Source of the DNA: Peptoniphilus lacrimalis DSM 7455
GTDB lineage: Bacteria > Bacillota > Clostridia > Tissierellales > Peptoniphilaceae
Assembly: GCF_000378725.1 (NCBI RefSeq)
Contig: NZ_KB900374.1
Location: forward strand, 1-64,000
Length of the DNA stretch: 64,000 bases
Direction: 5' to 3'
The notes below the pieces were generated by a model. The model worked only from the letters and a program-made list of their open reading frames with translations, was not told the origin of the DNA and made no database searches. Below, piece after piece: positions 1-9,270 of the stretch (position 1 is its first letter; each line of letters opens with the position of its first letter). The translations under genes and the position numbers were made by a program.

Positions 1-159
1 CTGTGTAAAAGGCAGGTTACTCACGTGTTACTCACCCGTCCGCCGCTAATCCGTCTTATCTTCACCCCGAAGGGTTCTGTTAAGATTTCATCGCTCGACT
101 TGCATGTGTTAAGCGCGCCGCCAGCGTTCGTCCTGAGCCAGGATCAAACTCTCAATTAA
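1..159 (-). rRNA. rrs: 16S ribosomal RNA, 5' portion (cut by window edge)
   Basis: The reverse strand holds the universal 16S start, AGAGTTTGATCCTGGCTCAG, ending at base 152. It is followed by the conserved stretch ACGAACGCTGGCGGCG and the tract leading to the V1 region. By analogy with E. coli numbering, the mature 5' end lies near 159. Only about 160 nt of the gene is present; the rest lies left of the window. It is read in the same direction as the protein genes to its right and has its own promoter at 292-320. Confidence 0.97.
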
Positions 160-291
160 AAATTTGTCTAACTCAAAAAATCATTTCTGATTTACGAATT
201 CTGGTTTCTTTGTTCTTTCGAACTGCTTTGTGATTTATTCTTACACTATTTAATTATCATGTTTCTTGGCTACTTTTGAAGTAGCTTTTTC

Positions 292-320
292 ATTATATAT
301 CCCTCTTGCGTTTCTGTCAA
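292..320 (-). promoter_or_regulatory. rRNA operon promoter
   Basis: On the minus strand a perfect -35 box TTGACA (315-320) and a perfect -10 box TATAAT (292-297) are separated by 17 bp, the optimum for the housekeeping sigma factor. The predicted transcription start is near 285. A 7-bp hairpin (269-285, GCTACTT/AAGTAGC) would form at the very 5' end of the precursor. About 125 nt of leader precede the mature 16S end. No second promoter of this strength is seen in the gap. Confidence 0.9.
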
Positions 321-362
321 GTATTTTTTAAAAGTTTTTTATAATTTTTTTACTTTATTTTT

Positions 363-396
363 ACGAGATATATATTGTCTTATTGCGACAACTCGT
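363..396 (-). terminator. Weak hairpin after the TPR gene
   Basis: Two nested stems (CGAG/CTCG outside, TTGTC/GACAA inside) lie just past the TPR-protein stop codon, before the rRNA promoter. The following tract is A-rich with few U residues, so this is a poor intrinsic terminator. It may only separate the two transcription units. Confidence 0.35.
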
Positions 397-404
397 ATAG
401 TATA

Positions 405-1547
405 CTATGATTTATTTTTCTTGTCAATAGTTTCTTCTAATTTTTTTATAATTTTTTCTATATTTTCGTCTGAGTGTAATCTGTAGGATTTTTTGAAGTT
501 TTCTAGAGCTTCTTCGGGTTTATTTTCATTTAAATTTATAGTAGCTAAATCATAATAAAGTATATTTGATTCCTTTTCTATCTCTATTGCTTCTTCTAAT
601 ATTTTCTTTGCTCTATTTATTTGTCCTTCTTGGGCATATGCCATAGCTAGTAAACTTGCATTTTCATCTGTGATTTTTTCTAGATATGATAATTCTAGAA
701 ATTTTGAAGCTTCTTCAAATTTTCCTAAAGCGTAGTTTACTTTTCCTTTTAATAAGTTTAAAAGCATTTTATCCTTATAGTCTAAGCTAATTTTTTCTAA
801 TGCTTGAAGAGCCTTAAAGTTATCTCCGTATATTATATAAGTTTGTGCAGCTTCTATTGATACATAGTCTTCTATCTTTACAAGTTCCTGTCTTACCTCT
901 TCTTTTGTTGCTTCTTCTTTTGAATAAAAAAGGTATTTTTCAAAATATAATTTTGCTTTTATGAAGTGTCCTCTGTTTTCGTATATATAGGCAAGCCTTA
1001 GGTAGGGTGGCGCAAATTTTTCGTCTTCTTCTATCATATCTAAATAATTATTTATTATATTACTTTCTGCTTGTTCTAACTCTTTATAGTCAATTTCATC
1101 CCTATTTTTATCTATATAATATTCGATTACTTGGTATTTGCTAAATAAGATTCTTTTATCAAAGCCATATAGGTTTTCATAAGCTTGTAAATATATTATT
1201 GCTGAGGCTGAATCATTTTTTAGTGATTCATATGCCTTACTTATTATATATTCAAAGGGATCTTTAATAATATCTTTTATGTTTTTTATATATATCTGAG
1301 AATTGTTAATATCTTTTTTTATTCCTATTAGATAAATCATTGAGTCTATGAATTTTTCCAAATCTATGCCGGCATAAAAAGATTTATCCCTAAGACCTTT
1401 TTTTAAATATGAAAATTTAAGGGGATAATCTATCCCCTTTTTTAAATATATATCATCTTTAATTTTTATATTATCTTTTAGTTCTATAAATCCTATTTTC
1501 TCAATTTTTTCATTAATTTCTTTTTCTAGTTTTTCTTCAATCGTCAT
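405..1547 (-). CDS. Tetratricopeptide-repeat protein
   Basis: This 380-residue soluble protein has no signal peptide. The C-terminal half (about 175-375) is a chain of TPR-like helical pairs with the usual spacing of small and aromatic residues, for example YLRLAYIYENRGHFIKAKLY and LYYDLATINLNENKPEEALE. TPR arrays act as protein-protein scaffolds; no catalytic domain is visible. The N-terminal 100 residues match nothing I recognise. The ATG follows GGGAG. The start overlaps the stop of the upstream membrane-protein gene by 11 bp, so the two are translationally coupled. The specific role is unknown. Confidence 0.8.
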   Translation of the reverse strand: MTIEEKLEKEINEKIEKIGFIELKDNIKIKDDIYLKKGIDYPLKFSYLKKGLRDKSFYAGIDLEKFIDSMIYLIGIKKDINNSQIYIKNIKDIIKDPFEYIISKAYESLKNDSASAIIYLQAYENLYGFDKRILFSKYQVIEYYIDKNRDEIDYKELEQAESNIINNYLDMIEEDEKFAPPYLRLAYIYENRGHFIKAKLYFEKYLFYSKEEATKEEVRQELVKIEDYVSIEAAQTYIIYGDNFKALQALEKISLDYKDKMLLNLLKGKVNYALGKFEEASKFLELSYLEKITDENASLLAMAYAQEGQINRAKKILEEAIEIEKESNILYYDLATINLNENKPEEALENFKKSYRLHSDENIEKIIKKLEETIDKKNKS

Positions 1548-2304
1548 AATATTCTCCCATATAGGCTCTTTTTCTTCTTGTTGAATTGTTTAATATTGTA
1601 AATAAATTGCCCCTAAAGATTGCATAAACTCCAGTCAAAAGAAGGGCGATTATCGCCTTTATATTGCTTGTACCCATTAGTGGTGACATTTGAAAATTGC
1701 CAAGAGGAATGTCGATTACATTTGACATCATTAATCCTTGTGCAATTGAAAAACCCATAACTTGTGTTATTAATAAATATAATATAAAAGGTAACATCCA
1801 TAAAAAGGCATTTTCTTTTAAAAATTCTACGCACTTGCTATAGGCTTGAGTATAAGTATTTCCTCCAATATATATTTCTTCTGCTATGGGGTTAAAAAGA
1901 ACTACTAAAATCACGCTTATGAATAAGTGTGCTACGGGTAAATTTCCAAGCATTGGTGTTATCCATGAAATTATTATCAATATAAAATATACTGAATATA
2001 TCGATGAGAAATAGTCTGTAAATGACCTTGTAAAATTGTTAAAAGATATTCTGTTGTAATATATGACATCACTAAGCATAGAAAAATAACTAGATAATAT
2101 CATAGAAGATACTATAGGCAACAAAAATCCCGACAACATCCCTAAAGTTGGGGCTATAAATATTGAAAAAATATTTATAGCTATTTGATATAAGGCTCCA
2201 TAAAAAATTGGTCCTAATAATATTACAGGATTATTTTTTATGTTTTTAAGTGTTTTTTTTATGGCTTTATTATAAACTAAAGTTAAATCTTCAAAAAAAC
2301 TCAT
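1537..2304 (-). CDS. Multi-pass membrane protein of unknown function
   Basis: A 255-residue hydrophobic protein with roughly five or six membrane-spanning stretches (about 25-50, 55-75, 95-120, 122-140, 165-190 and 210-230). A basic C-terminal tail (TRRKRAY) suggests a cytosolic C-terminus. It resembles small Firmicutes membrane proteins of the DUF624/YesL-like or glycerophosphodiester-phosphodiesterase membrane-domain type, but I cannot assign a family. The ATG is preceded by AAAGGAGG. It lies 10 bp after argS and overlaps the TPR gene, so it is probably co-transcribed with both. Confidence 0.7.
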   Translation of the reverse strand: MSFFEDLTLVYNKAIKKTLKNIKNNPVILLGPIFYGALYQIAINIFSIFIAPTLGMLSGFLLPIVSSMILSSYFSMLSDVIYYNRISFNNFTRSFTDYFSSIYSVYFILIIISWITPMLGNLPVAHLFISVILVVLFNPIAEEIYIGGNTYTQAYSKCVEFLKENAFLWMLPFILYLLITQVMGFSIAQGLMMSNVIDIPLGNFQMSPLMGTSNIKAIIALLLTGVYAIFRGNLFTILNNSTRRKRAYMGEYYDD

Positions 2305-2314
2305 AAAGCCTCCT

Positions 2315-4024
2315 TTACATCTTTTCAGGTGCTTTAATTCCTAACAAATCAAGCCCTTGTCTTATAACATTTTTTACGCTATAGCATAATAATAGTCTAG
2401 TATTTTTTGTTAGCTCATCATCTACAAGTATAGGTCTTTGGGTGTAAAATTTGTTGAAATTTTTTGCAAGCTCTACAATATATCTCGTAATAATATAAGG
2501 TTCAAATTTATTATGTGCATCTATAACTACATCTGTGAAATTGTATAAATTTCTCAAAATATCAACTTCTTCTTGACCTTGTAATAAGGAGAAATCAAAT
2601 TTCTTATCTAAGGAAAATTCACCTTTTTCTAGTAGTGATGATATTCTGGCGTATACATATTGAACATATGGACCGCTTTCTCCTTCAAAAGATAAAGTTT
2701 TGTCCCAATTAAATACATAATCTTTTATTCTTTGATTAAATAATTCTTGGAATTTTATTGCTCCTATACCAACAATTTCAGCCAACTCTTCTTTGTTTTC
2801 AATTTTTCTTGATGTTTTTTCTTCTCTTTGGTCTAAAATTTCTCTTACTTTTTCTATAGCCCTATTTAAAACATCTTCAAGATATACTACTTTGCCTTTT
2901 CTTGTTGATAGGGTTCCGTCTTCTAAAGATACCATACCAAAAGCCACATGGATTATTTCATCATACCAATCAAAGCCAGCCTTTTTAAGAGCAGCTTTTA
3001 ATTGTTTAAAATGCAAGCTTTGTTGAGAACCAACTACATAAATGCTTCTGAAAGGTTTATAATTTTCGTGTCTATATTTTGCTGCAGCTAAATCTCTAGT
3101 CAAATAAATTGTTGTACCATCACTTTTAACTACGATTGCTGGCGGCAAATCATACTCATCTAAGTTTATTACCTCTGCACCTTGAGATTCTTCTAAAATA
3201 TTTCTATTTCTTAAATCTTCAATCAATGCAGGCATCTTATCTGAATAAAAACTTTCTCCATTATAGGAATCAAATTCTATATCAAGCATCTTATAAACTC
3301 TGTTAAATTCTTTTAAGGAAACTTCTTTAAACCATTTCCAAATCTCTACAGCTTCAGGATTTTGGTTTTCTAATTCTTTAAACCAATATCTGCACTCTTC
3401 TTTAACTTCTTTGTCTTCTTCTGCTAATGTGTTGACTTTAACATAAAGTTTTAAAAGCTCATCAATAGGATTTTCTTCTATTTTTTTCTTATCTCCCCAT
3501 TTTTTGTAGGCATAGATAAGCATACCAAATTGAGTTCCATAATCTCCCAAATGGTTTATTGCTATGGTATTATAACCTAAAAATTGATAAATTCTTTTTA
3601 TGGAATCTCCGATTACTGTTGATCTGATATGACCTATATGAAATGGTTTAGCTATATTTGTAGAGGAATATTCTACGCATACATTCTTTCCCCTACCTAT
3701 GGTGCTTTTGCCAAAATTTTCTTTTTTATCAATAGTTTCTTTTAGGACTTCTTCTGCCAAAATATCTTTATCTATAAAGAAATTCAAATAAGCATTTTTA
3801 TTTTCAATCTTTGCAAAATATTTAGATTCAATTTTTTTTGCCAACTCTTCTGCTATAATTGCTGGGTTTTTTCTGTAAATTTTTGCTAATGAAAATACTG
3901 GAAAGGCAAAATCTCCCATTTTATAATCAGGTGGAATCTCAACCATTCTCTCTATTTCATCTTTATTCAAGCCCTCGATATTTTCATTTAAAATATTTAT
4001 AATTTCTTCTTTAAAATTAATCAT
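2315..4024 (-). CDS. argS: Arginyl-tRNA synthetase
   Basis: ArgRS charges tRNA-Arg with arginine using ATP. The 569-residue length is normal for the bacterial enzyme. It shows the N-terminal additional domain (1-110), the class I HIGH motif as FHIGHIRST (about 131-139), a catalytic core ending in the STRKGK segment that replaces KMSK, and a C-terminal DALR anticodon-binding domain ending near LGIKAPEKM. RBS AAGGAGAG precedes the ATG. It sits 9 bp downstream of mutS2 in the same direction, consistent with an operon. Confidence 0.97.
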   Translation of the reverse strand: MINFKEEIINILNENIEGLNKDEIERMVEIPPDYKMGDFAFPVFSLAKIYRKNPAIIAEELAKKIESKYFAKIENKNAYLNFFIDKDILAEEVLKETIDKKENFGKSTIGRGKNVCVEYSSTNIAKPFHIGHIRSTVIGDSIKRIYQFLGYNTIAINHLGDYGTQFGMLIYAYKKWGDKKKIEENPIDELLKLYVKVNTLAEEDKEVKEECRYWFKELENQNPEAVEIWKWFKEVSLKEFNRVYKMLDIEFDSYNGESFYSDKMPALIEDLRNRNILEESQGAEVINLDEYDLPPAIVVKSDGTTIYLTRDLAAAKYRHENYKPFRSIYVVGSQQSLHFKQLKAALKKAGFDWYDEIIHVAFGMVSLEDGTLSTRKGKVVYLEDVLNRAIEKVREILDQREEKTSRKIENKEELAEIVGIGAIKFQELFNQRIKDYVFNWDKTLSFEGESGPYVQYVYARISSLLEKGEFSLDKKFDFSLLQGQEEVDILRNLYNFTDVVIDAHNKFEPYIITRYIVELAKNFNKFYTQRPILVDDELTKNTRLLLCYSVKNVIRQGLDLLGIKAPEKM

Positions 4025-4033
4025 AATCTCTCC

Positions 4034-6400
4034 TTATTTTAAAATTACTCTAGTTACTCCATCTCCACCTTCATTATAGGGTGCATCTGAATATGATTTT
4101 ACATTTTTTTGTTTTTTTAGGTATTCTCTTAATTTTTTCCTTAAAACCCCTGTGCCTTTACCATGGATTAAGTTCACTGTTTTTAAACCAGCCAAAAAGG
4201 CGTCATCAAGATATTTATCAACAAGATCTCGTGAATCCTCAAAGTTTTTACCCCTTAAATCTATCTGGCTTTTAACATCCATGGTTTTTGATTTAATGAT
4301 GTTTCTGGTTTTTGTCTTTGACACTTCATCTATTGGATCAATCTTTGTAAGAGATTCTTTTGGTACTTTCATTTTCATTATACCTGATTGTATATAGATA
4401 TTACCTTTACTATCAGGCAATTCCAAAACTGTAGAAATATTTCCAAATGAATTTCTTACCTGATCGCCTACTTTTATATCTTCAATGGGTTTTTTTGCCT
4501 TTTCAATTACAAATTTCTTGTCATTATCAACTTTTCTTATGCTATTTCTTAATAAATCACCCGACTCTTGTATTCTTCGTGCTTGGTCTGATGAAATCTC
4601 AGCCTTTAAAGATGATATCTCATCTAAAATTAAGTCCACATTTTCCTTAGTTGATAATAAAATTCTTCTCGCCTCATCTTTTGCCTCTTTAAGAATTTTC
4701 TCCTTAGAATTTTCAATCTTTTTTAATTCAATTTCAAGCCTTGCGTTTTGCTTTTCCAGATCGCTTTTATGTCTTTTTGCAAGTTCTTTAAATTCTCTTG
4801 TCTTGGTCCTATCTTTTTCAATAGATGCAAGAACTTTTTCAAATTCTATATTTTCTTGAGATATAAGATCCCTAGCATGATTTATAATTTTTTGAGATAG
4901 ACCAAGCCTTTTTGAAATCTCAAAGGCATTAGATTTTCCAGGCAGACCGATTAAAAGTTTATAGGTGGGGCTTAGGGTATTTATATCAAATTCCATTGAT
5001 GCATTTTTTACCCCTTCTGTTGTCAGAGCATAAATCTTTAGCTGATTGTAGTGGGTTGTTGAAATACATCTTATTTTTCTTTCTAACATAAAATCCATTA
5101 TTGAACGAGCAAGAGCTGCTCCTTCTGTGGGATCTGTTCCCGCTCCTAATTCATCAAATAATACTAAAGAATCTTCATCTACTTTTTCTAAAATTTCTAC
5201 AATATTTGTCATATGTGATGAGAATGTAGATAAATTCTGCTCTATAGACTGTTCGTCACCTATATCTGCAAATAAATTATTAAATATGCCCACTTGTGAA
5301 TCTTCATCGGCTGGTATATGTAAACCATACTGAGCCATAAGCTGTAAAATTCCTAGGGTTTTTAAAGTTACTGTTTTTCCACCCGTATTGGGTCCTGTTA
5401 TTATTAAGGATGTAAAATCTTTACCTATATAAATATTTATAGGTACTGCAATTTTCCTATTTAACAATGGATGATAGGCATTTTTTAAATCAATATATCT
5501 ATTTTTATTGACTTTGGGAAGATTTGCTCCCATATCAAGAGATAATTTGCCTTTAGCAAAAATAAAATCAATTTCTCTTAAAATTAATTCGTTTGACTCA
5601 ATAGAAGTTGAAACTTCAGCGACTTCTTCAGATAATTCTTTTAAAATTTTTTCAACTTCTTCTTTTTCTTCAATTTTTAAAGTTTTTATTTCGTTATTAG
5701 CATTAACAACTTCAATAGGCTCAATGTATACAGTTTGCCCTGACCCTGAAATATCATGGACAAGACCTTTTACCTTTGACTTGTTTTCATTTCTTACAGG
5801 AATTACATATCTACCCTCACGCATAGTGATAATACAATCTTGAAGATAATCTTTTTGACTCTGTAAAATTTTTTCCAGCTTTTCTCTCAAAGAGCCTTGC
5901 AATTTAACTATGTTTCTTCTTATTGAAAGAAGTTTTCTTGATGCATCATCAGCAACTTGATCTTCTGATATTATTTTTTTATTTATGGAGTCTTCTAAAT
6001 TTCTATTAATATATAAATTATCAATTAAATCTTTAATTATACTTATGTTTTCTGTATTTTCATCCTTATCATCTTTTTTTAAGTAATTTTTTAAAAGCCT
6101 AGAAACTCTTAAAAAATTACTTATGTCAATAAGATTAGAAGGGTTTAATATTCCACCTAATGATGCTCTTCGTAAAACATCTCTTAAGGAAATAATTGCA
6201 AAAAGAGGCGGTTCCCCTTTTTTTACAATTAAACTTACAGCTTCAGAAGTTTCTTTTAACCTTTTATTAATTTCTTCATAATCGGTTGATATTTCTATTT
6301 CATCTATATAATCTTTGGTTATGTTTGCAGAAGCAAAATATTTTAATTTATCTAATATCTTATTAAGTTCCAAAGTTCTTATAGCTTTTTTAAAAGTCAT
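4034..6400 (-). CDS. mutS2: Endonuclease MutS2 (ribosome rescue/recombination control)
   Basis: MutS2 proteins lack the mismatch-binding domain of MutS. They act in suppressing recombination and, in Bacillus, in splitting collided ribosomes. In this 788-residue protein the core domain is followed by the ATPase with Walker A GPNTGGKTVT (about 333-342), Walker B LVLFDELGAGTDP, a long coiled coil (about 515-600) and a C-terminal Smr nuclease domain with IDLRG and HGKGTG. The start ATG lies inside the end of the U32 peptidase gene (4-bp ATGA overlap). RBS is GGGGG. Placement between argS and zapA/pheT matches other Firmicutes. Confidence 0.95.
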   Translation of the reverse strand: MTFKKAIRTLELNKILDKLKYFASANITKDYIDEIEISTDYEEINKRLKETSEAVSLIVKKGEPPLFAIISLRDVLRRASLGGILNPSNLIDISNFLRVSRLLKNYLKKDDKDENTENISIIKDLIDNLYINRNLEDSINKKIISEDQVADDASRKLLSIRRNIVKLQGSLREKLEKILQSQKDYLQDCIITMREGRYVIPVRNENKSKVKGLVHDISGSGQTVYIEPIEVVNANNEIKTLKIEEKEEVEKILKELSEEVAEVSTSIESNELILREIDFIFAKGKLSLDMGANLPKVNKNRYIDLKNAYHPLLNRKIAVPINIYIGKDFTSLIITGPNTGGKTVTLKTLGILQLMAQYGLHIPADEDSQVGIFNNLFADIGDEQSIEQNLSTFSSHMTNIVEILEKVDEDSLVLFDELGAGTDPTEGAALARSIMDFMLERKIRCISTTHYNQLKIYALTTEGVKNASMEFDINTLSPTYKLLIGLPGKSNAFEISKRLGLSQKIINHARDLISQENIEFEKVLASIEKDRTKTREFKELAKRHKSDLEKQNARLEIELKKIENSKEKILKEAKDEARRILLSTKENVDLILDEISSLKAEISSDQARRIQESGDLLRNSIRKVDNDKKFVIEKAKKPIEDIKVGDQVRNSFGNISTVLELPDSKGNIYIQSGIMKMKVPKESLTKIDPIDEVSKTKTRNIIKSKTMDVKSQIDLRGKNFEDSRDLVDKYLDDAFLAGLKTVNLIHGKGTGVLRKKLREYLKKQKNVKSYSDAPYNEGGDGVTRVILK

Positions 6401-8727
6401 AATATCCCCCTGTGGAAGTGTCCCTTTGTTAATGAATGAGTTTTTTCTTTAATCTTAATCTTTAACTTTTCTGTCTTTTCTTTATTGTAGCCTAATTTGT
6501 AATGTGAGTAAACATCTTCTAAAAATTCATCTGAAATGATAAATGGGCTTATATTTAATTTTTTTAAATCGTCCATTTCCTTATCTAAAAATATAGGATA
6601 GGAGTTTAAAACTTCTGAAATATGTCCTCTTCTGATCAGTTCAAAATCAACATTTTTTTCATCTCTCAAATAATAATTTGTATATGCACAATTTTTACAG
6701 TTAGAATCATCCAAACAACCTTTGACTAAAGCGTATGGACAATGGTGCATGGTCATAACTGGTATTTTCCCATAAACAATTAGGCTTAAATTGAAATCAG
6801 TATTTTCCCTTATCTCTTTAATTTGGGATAAATTCAGTTCAGGAGATAAAACCGCAGAAGAAAAGCCAATTTCCTTCAAAAAATTAAGATCTGAAAGATT
6901 AAAAATATTAAGTCCAATATCAGCGTGAAGGCTAAAACCTAAATCCCATAACACTTCAATTTGACTTATGTTATTTATAAAAATACCCTGTATTTTTTTA
7001 TCTTTAATATTATCCCTTATTTGTTCAAGATCTTTAGAATCATAAATTTTCCCTAACTTTATATATACTTTTTTAAAATTTAATTTATCTAAATCTATCT
7101 TAGCTAAATCTTCATATCTTAAAATTGTCTTAATATTTTCATCATTAAGTAGTTTTAAATGACTTAAAGAGGAAATTTCAACAAAGATTTTGCCATCTTC
7201 TTTCTTATAAGTAGGTACTTTTTTTAAATTTTCTTCTCTTTCATTTCTATCAACGGCTGATAATTTTTTCTCAAATATGCTGACCAATTCCCTTCTCATT
7301 TGATTAATCTGAGAGGTTTTTAAAAATGAATCTTCATCCATTTCAATATTTATATTTTTTATCCTAAAAACTGTATCCCCTAATTTTTCTAAAAGGTCTT
7401 TTATCTTTTCTTGACTTAGTGGAGCATTTTGCGATTTTTCCACAAAATCTTTTGAATAAATATCTATTGTATAGCCAGAACAATATCCTATTAAATGGGC
7501 TTTTTCTCCCTTTTTAATTTTCATATTTAAGTCTAAATCTAGAAAAAAATCATCTTCTCTATTAATTTTTTTTTCTAATTTTTTTTGTAAATCTATGGAA
7601 AAAGTTCTATTAATCACTGAGGGAACTTTTATTTTTTTATTAATATTTATCTCATATATTTTGTCTTTTTTAAAGTTCTTAAAAGATTTTTGTCCAAATC
7701 TCTCTTTAAGTCCTAAAAATTCCAATCCATCTCCAACGTCAATATCCCTACTAAATTTTACCTTATAATAATTTCCTTTACCTTCTAAGACTTTTCCAAT
7801 CTCAATCCCTCTGTTATCAGGTCTATCTATGGAAATAAAATTTTTACCAAAATCTTTATTATTAATGCCTTTAGTAAATCCCCTATTAAATATCTGCAGG
7901 ACTTCTTCCCTATCATTTTTATTTAACTCTCCATCAAGAACTTTTTTATAGGTGCTAACAATTTGATATACATACTCTGGATTTTTCAGCCTACCTTCGA
8001 TTTTTAAAGAATAGGCTCCCAAGTCTATTAAATTTTTTACAGTATCTAAAGAATTCAAATCTTTTGGAGATAAAAAATATTGTCTTTGCGAAAGACTTTT
8101 GCCATTTTTACTTATGAGTTCATAAGATTTTCTGCAAGCACCCCTACATTCTCCACGATTGCCAGATTTTCCTCCTATCATTGAAGACATCAAACATTGA
8201 CCTGAATATGATACACACAAGGCTCCATGAATAAAAACTTCAATTTCTAAATTCGTCTTTTCTTTTATGAGTTCAAGTTCATAAAGTGGTGTTTCTCTAG
8301 CTAAAACTACCCTAGAAAACCCTAAATTTTCAAGAAATTTTGCCCCATAATAATTATTTATTGTCATCTGTGTAGAAGCATGAAGTTCAAAATCTTTTAA
8401 TTCTTTTTTTATTCTCATGGCAAAGCCAATATCTTGCAAAATGAGGGCGTCAACACCTATATCATATAGGTTTTTAACAAAATCCCTTGCCTCAGCCATT
8501 TCCTTATCAGCAATTAAAATGTTTACTGTTACAAAAACCCTCTTATTCCTCAAATGAGCATAATTAACTGCTTTTTCAATTTCATCTAGAGAAAAATTTG
8601 ATGCCTTAGCCCTTGCTGAAAATTTTTGACCACCCAAATAAACTGCATCGGCACCTGCCGATATTGCCACAATAAATGTTTCGTAATTTCCTGCAGGTGC
8701 CAAAATTTCATAATTATTTCTCATCAT
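6397..8727 (-). CDS. U32-family peptidase-like protein (RlhA/YhbU type)
   Basis: A 776-residue protein with the U32 domain in its N-terminal half: the opening EILAPAGNYETFIVA, then GADAVYLGG, HGALCVSYSGQC and a Cys cluster (CLMS..GECRGACR, about 175-200). A DUF3656-like middle domain follows. The second half is a further U32-like barrel with its own Cys cluster (HHCPYALVKGC..CKNCAY, about 665-690). Long members of this family include the RNA hydroxylation factor RlhA; most are not proteases. Conserved cysteines suggest an iron-sulfur centre. It overlaps zapA and mutS2 at its two ends, so it is part of that operon. Confidence 0.85.
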   Translation of the reverse strand: MMRNNYEILAPAGNYETFIVAISAGADAVYLGGQKFSARAKASNFSLDEIEKAVNYAHLRNKRVFVTVNILIADKEMAEARDFVKNLYDIGVDALILQDIGFAMRIKKELKDFELHASTQMTINNYYGAKFLENLGFSRVVLARETPLYELELIKEKTNLEIEVFIHGALCVSYSGQCLMSSMIGGKSGNRGECRGACRKSYELISKNGKSLSQRQYFLSPKDLNSLDTVKNLIDLGAYSLKIEGRLKNPEYVYQIVSTYKKVLDGELNKNDREEVLQIFNRGFTKGINNKDFGKNFISIDRPDNRGIEIGKVLEGKGNYYKVKFSRDIDVGDGLEFLGLKERFGQKSFKNFKKDKIYEININKKIKVPSVINRTFSIDLQKKLEKKINREDDFFLDLDLNMKIKKGEKAHLIGYCSGYTIDIYSKDFVEKSQNAPLSQEKIKDLLEKLGDTVFRIKNINIEMDEDSFLKTSQINQMRRELVSIFEKKLSAVDRNEREENLKKVPTYKKEDGKIFVEISSLSHLKLLNDENIKTILRYEDLAKIDLDKLNFKKVYIKLGKIYDSKDLEQIRDNIKDKKIQGIFINNISQIEVLWDLGFSLHADIGLNIFNLSDLNFLKEIGFSSAVLSPELNLSQIKEIRENTDFNLSLIVYGKIPVMTMHHCPYALVKGCLDDSNCKNCAYTNYYLRDEKNVDFELIRRGHISEVLNSYPIFLDKEMDDLKKLNISPFIISDEFLEDVYSHYKLGYNKEKTEKLKIKIKEKTHSLTKGHFHRGIL

Positions 8728-9262
8728 ATAAACTTTCCAATTCTCTTGATAAGTCTATTATCTTTTTTTGTGCTTGTTGATTTTGATTTTTTAAATTATT
8801 GTTTTCTTTTCTTAAGTTACTAATATCTTCGTTTAGAGTTTTTATTTTATCATTCTTCTTAAAATTATCACTAGATTTTTCTTTGAGTTCTTCGTTAGTT
8901 TTGTTGAATTTTTTACGCAAGTCTAAAATTTCATCATTGGATTGTTTATTAATTCCACTTAATTTAGAAATTTCTTCCTTAAGTTTAGAAATTTCTTCAA
9001 CTTTTTCTAAAGCTTGTGCTTTATCCTGGCTGATTTTGCCCATTTCAGCCTTTGATTTCTTTTCCTTTTGCAACTCATCTAGGATATTTAAAGCTGTTAA
9101 AATAGTTGATTCCAATTGATTTAACTTATAATTGGACTTTTCAATATTAGTAATTCTTTCATTTAACTCTGTGGCAAGATTTTTTATATAAGATGAGTCT
9201 TCTCCTCCTACCACATAGAATTTCATGTCTTTAATTTTTACTTCTACACGCTTTTGTGACAT
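8714..9262 (-). CDS. zapA: Cell division protein ZapA
   Basis: ZapA bundles FtsZ filaments at the division ring. The first 75 residues form the ZapA domain (KRVEVKIKDMKFYVVGGE, then ATELNERI and TALNILDELQKEK). The remaining 100 residues are Lys/Glu/Asn-rich heptads predicted to form a long coiled coil, so at 182 residues it is longer than the typical 85-110. RBS AGGAGG precedes the ATG. It sits 8 bp after pheT, the usual Firmicutes position, and its end overlaps the U32 gene by 14 bp. Confidence 0.93.
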   Translation of the reverse strand: MSQKRVEVKIKDMKFYVVGGEDSSYIKNLATELNERITNIEKSNYKLNQLESTILTALNILDELQKEKKSKAEMGKISQDKAQALEKVEEISKLKEEISKLSGINKQSNDEILDLRKKFNKTNEELKEKSSDNFKKNDKIKTLNEDISNLRKENNNLKNQNQQAQKKIIDLSRELESLYDEK

Positions 9263-9270
9263 AAATCCTC

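Noticed and set aside
4081-5843. Several plus-strand open frames of 60-125 codons opposite mutS2 (for example 4485-4859)
   Set aside because: They lie antisense to a clearly conserved gene, lack ribosome-binding sites, and have low-complexity Ser/Phe/Leu composition typical of reverse-strand shadows.
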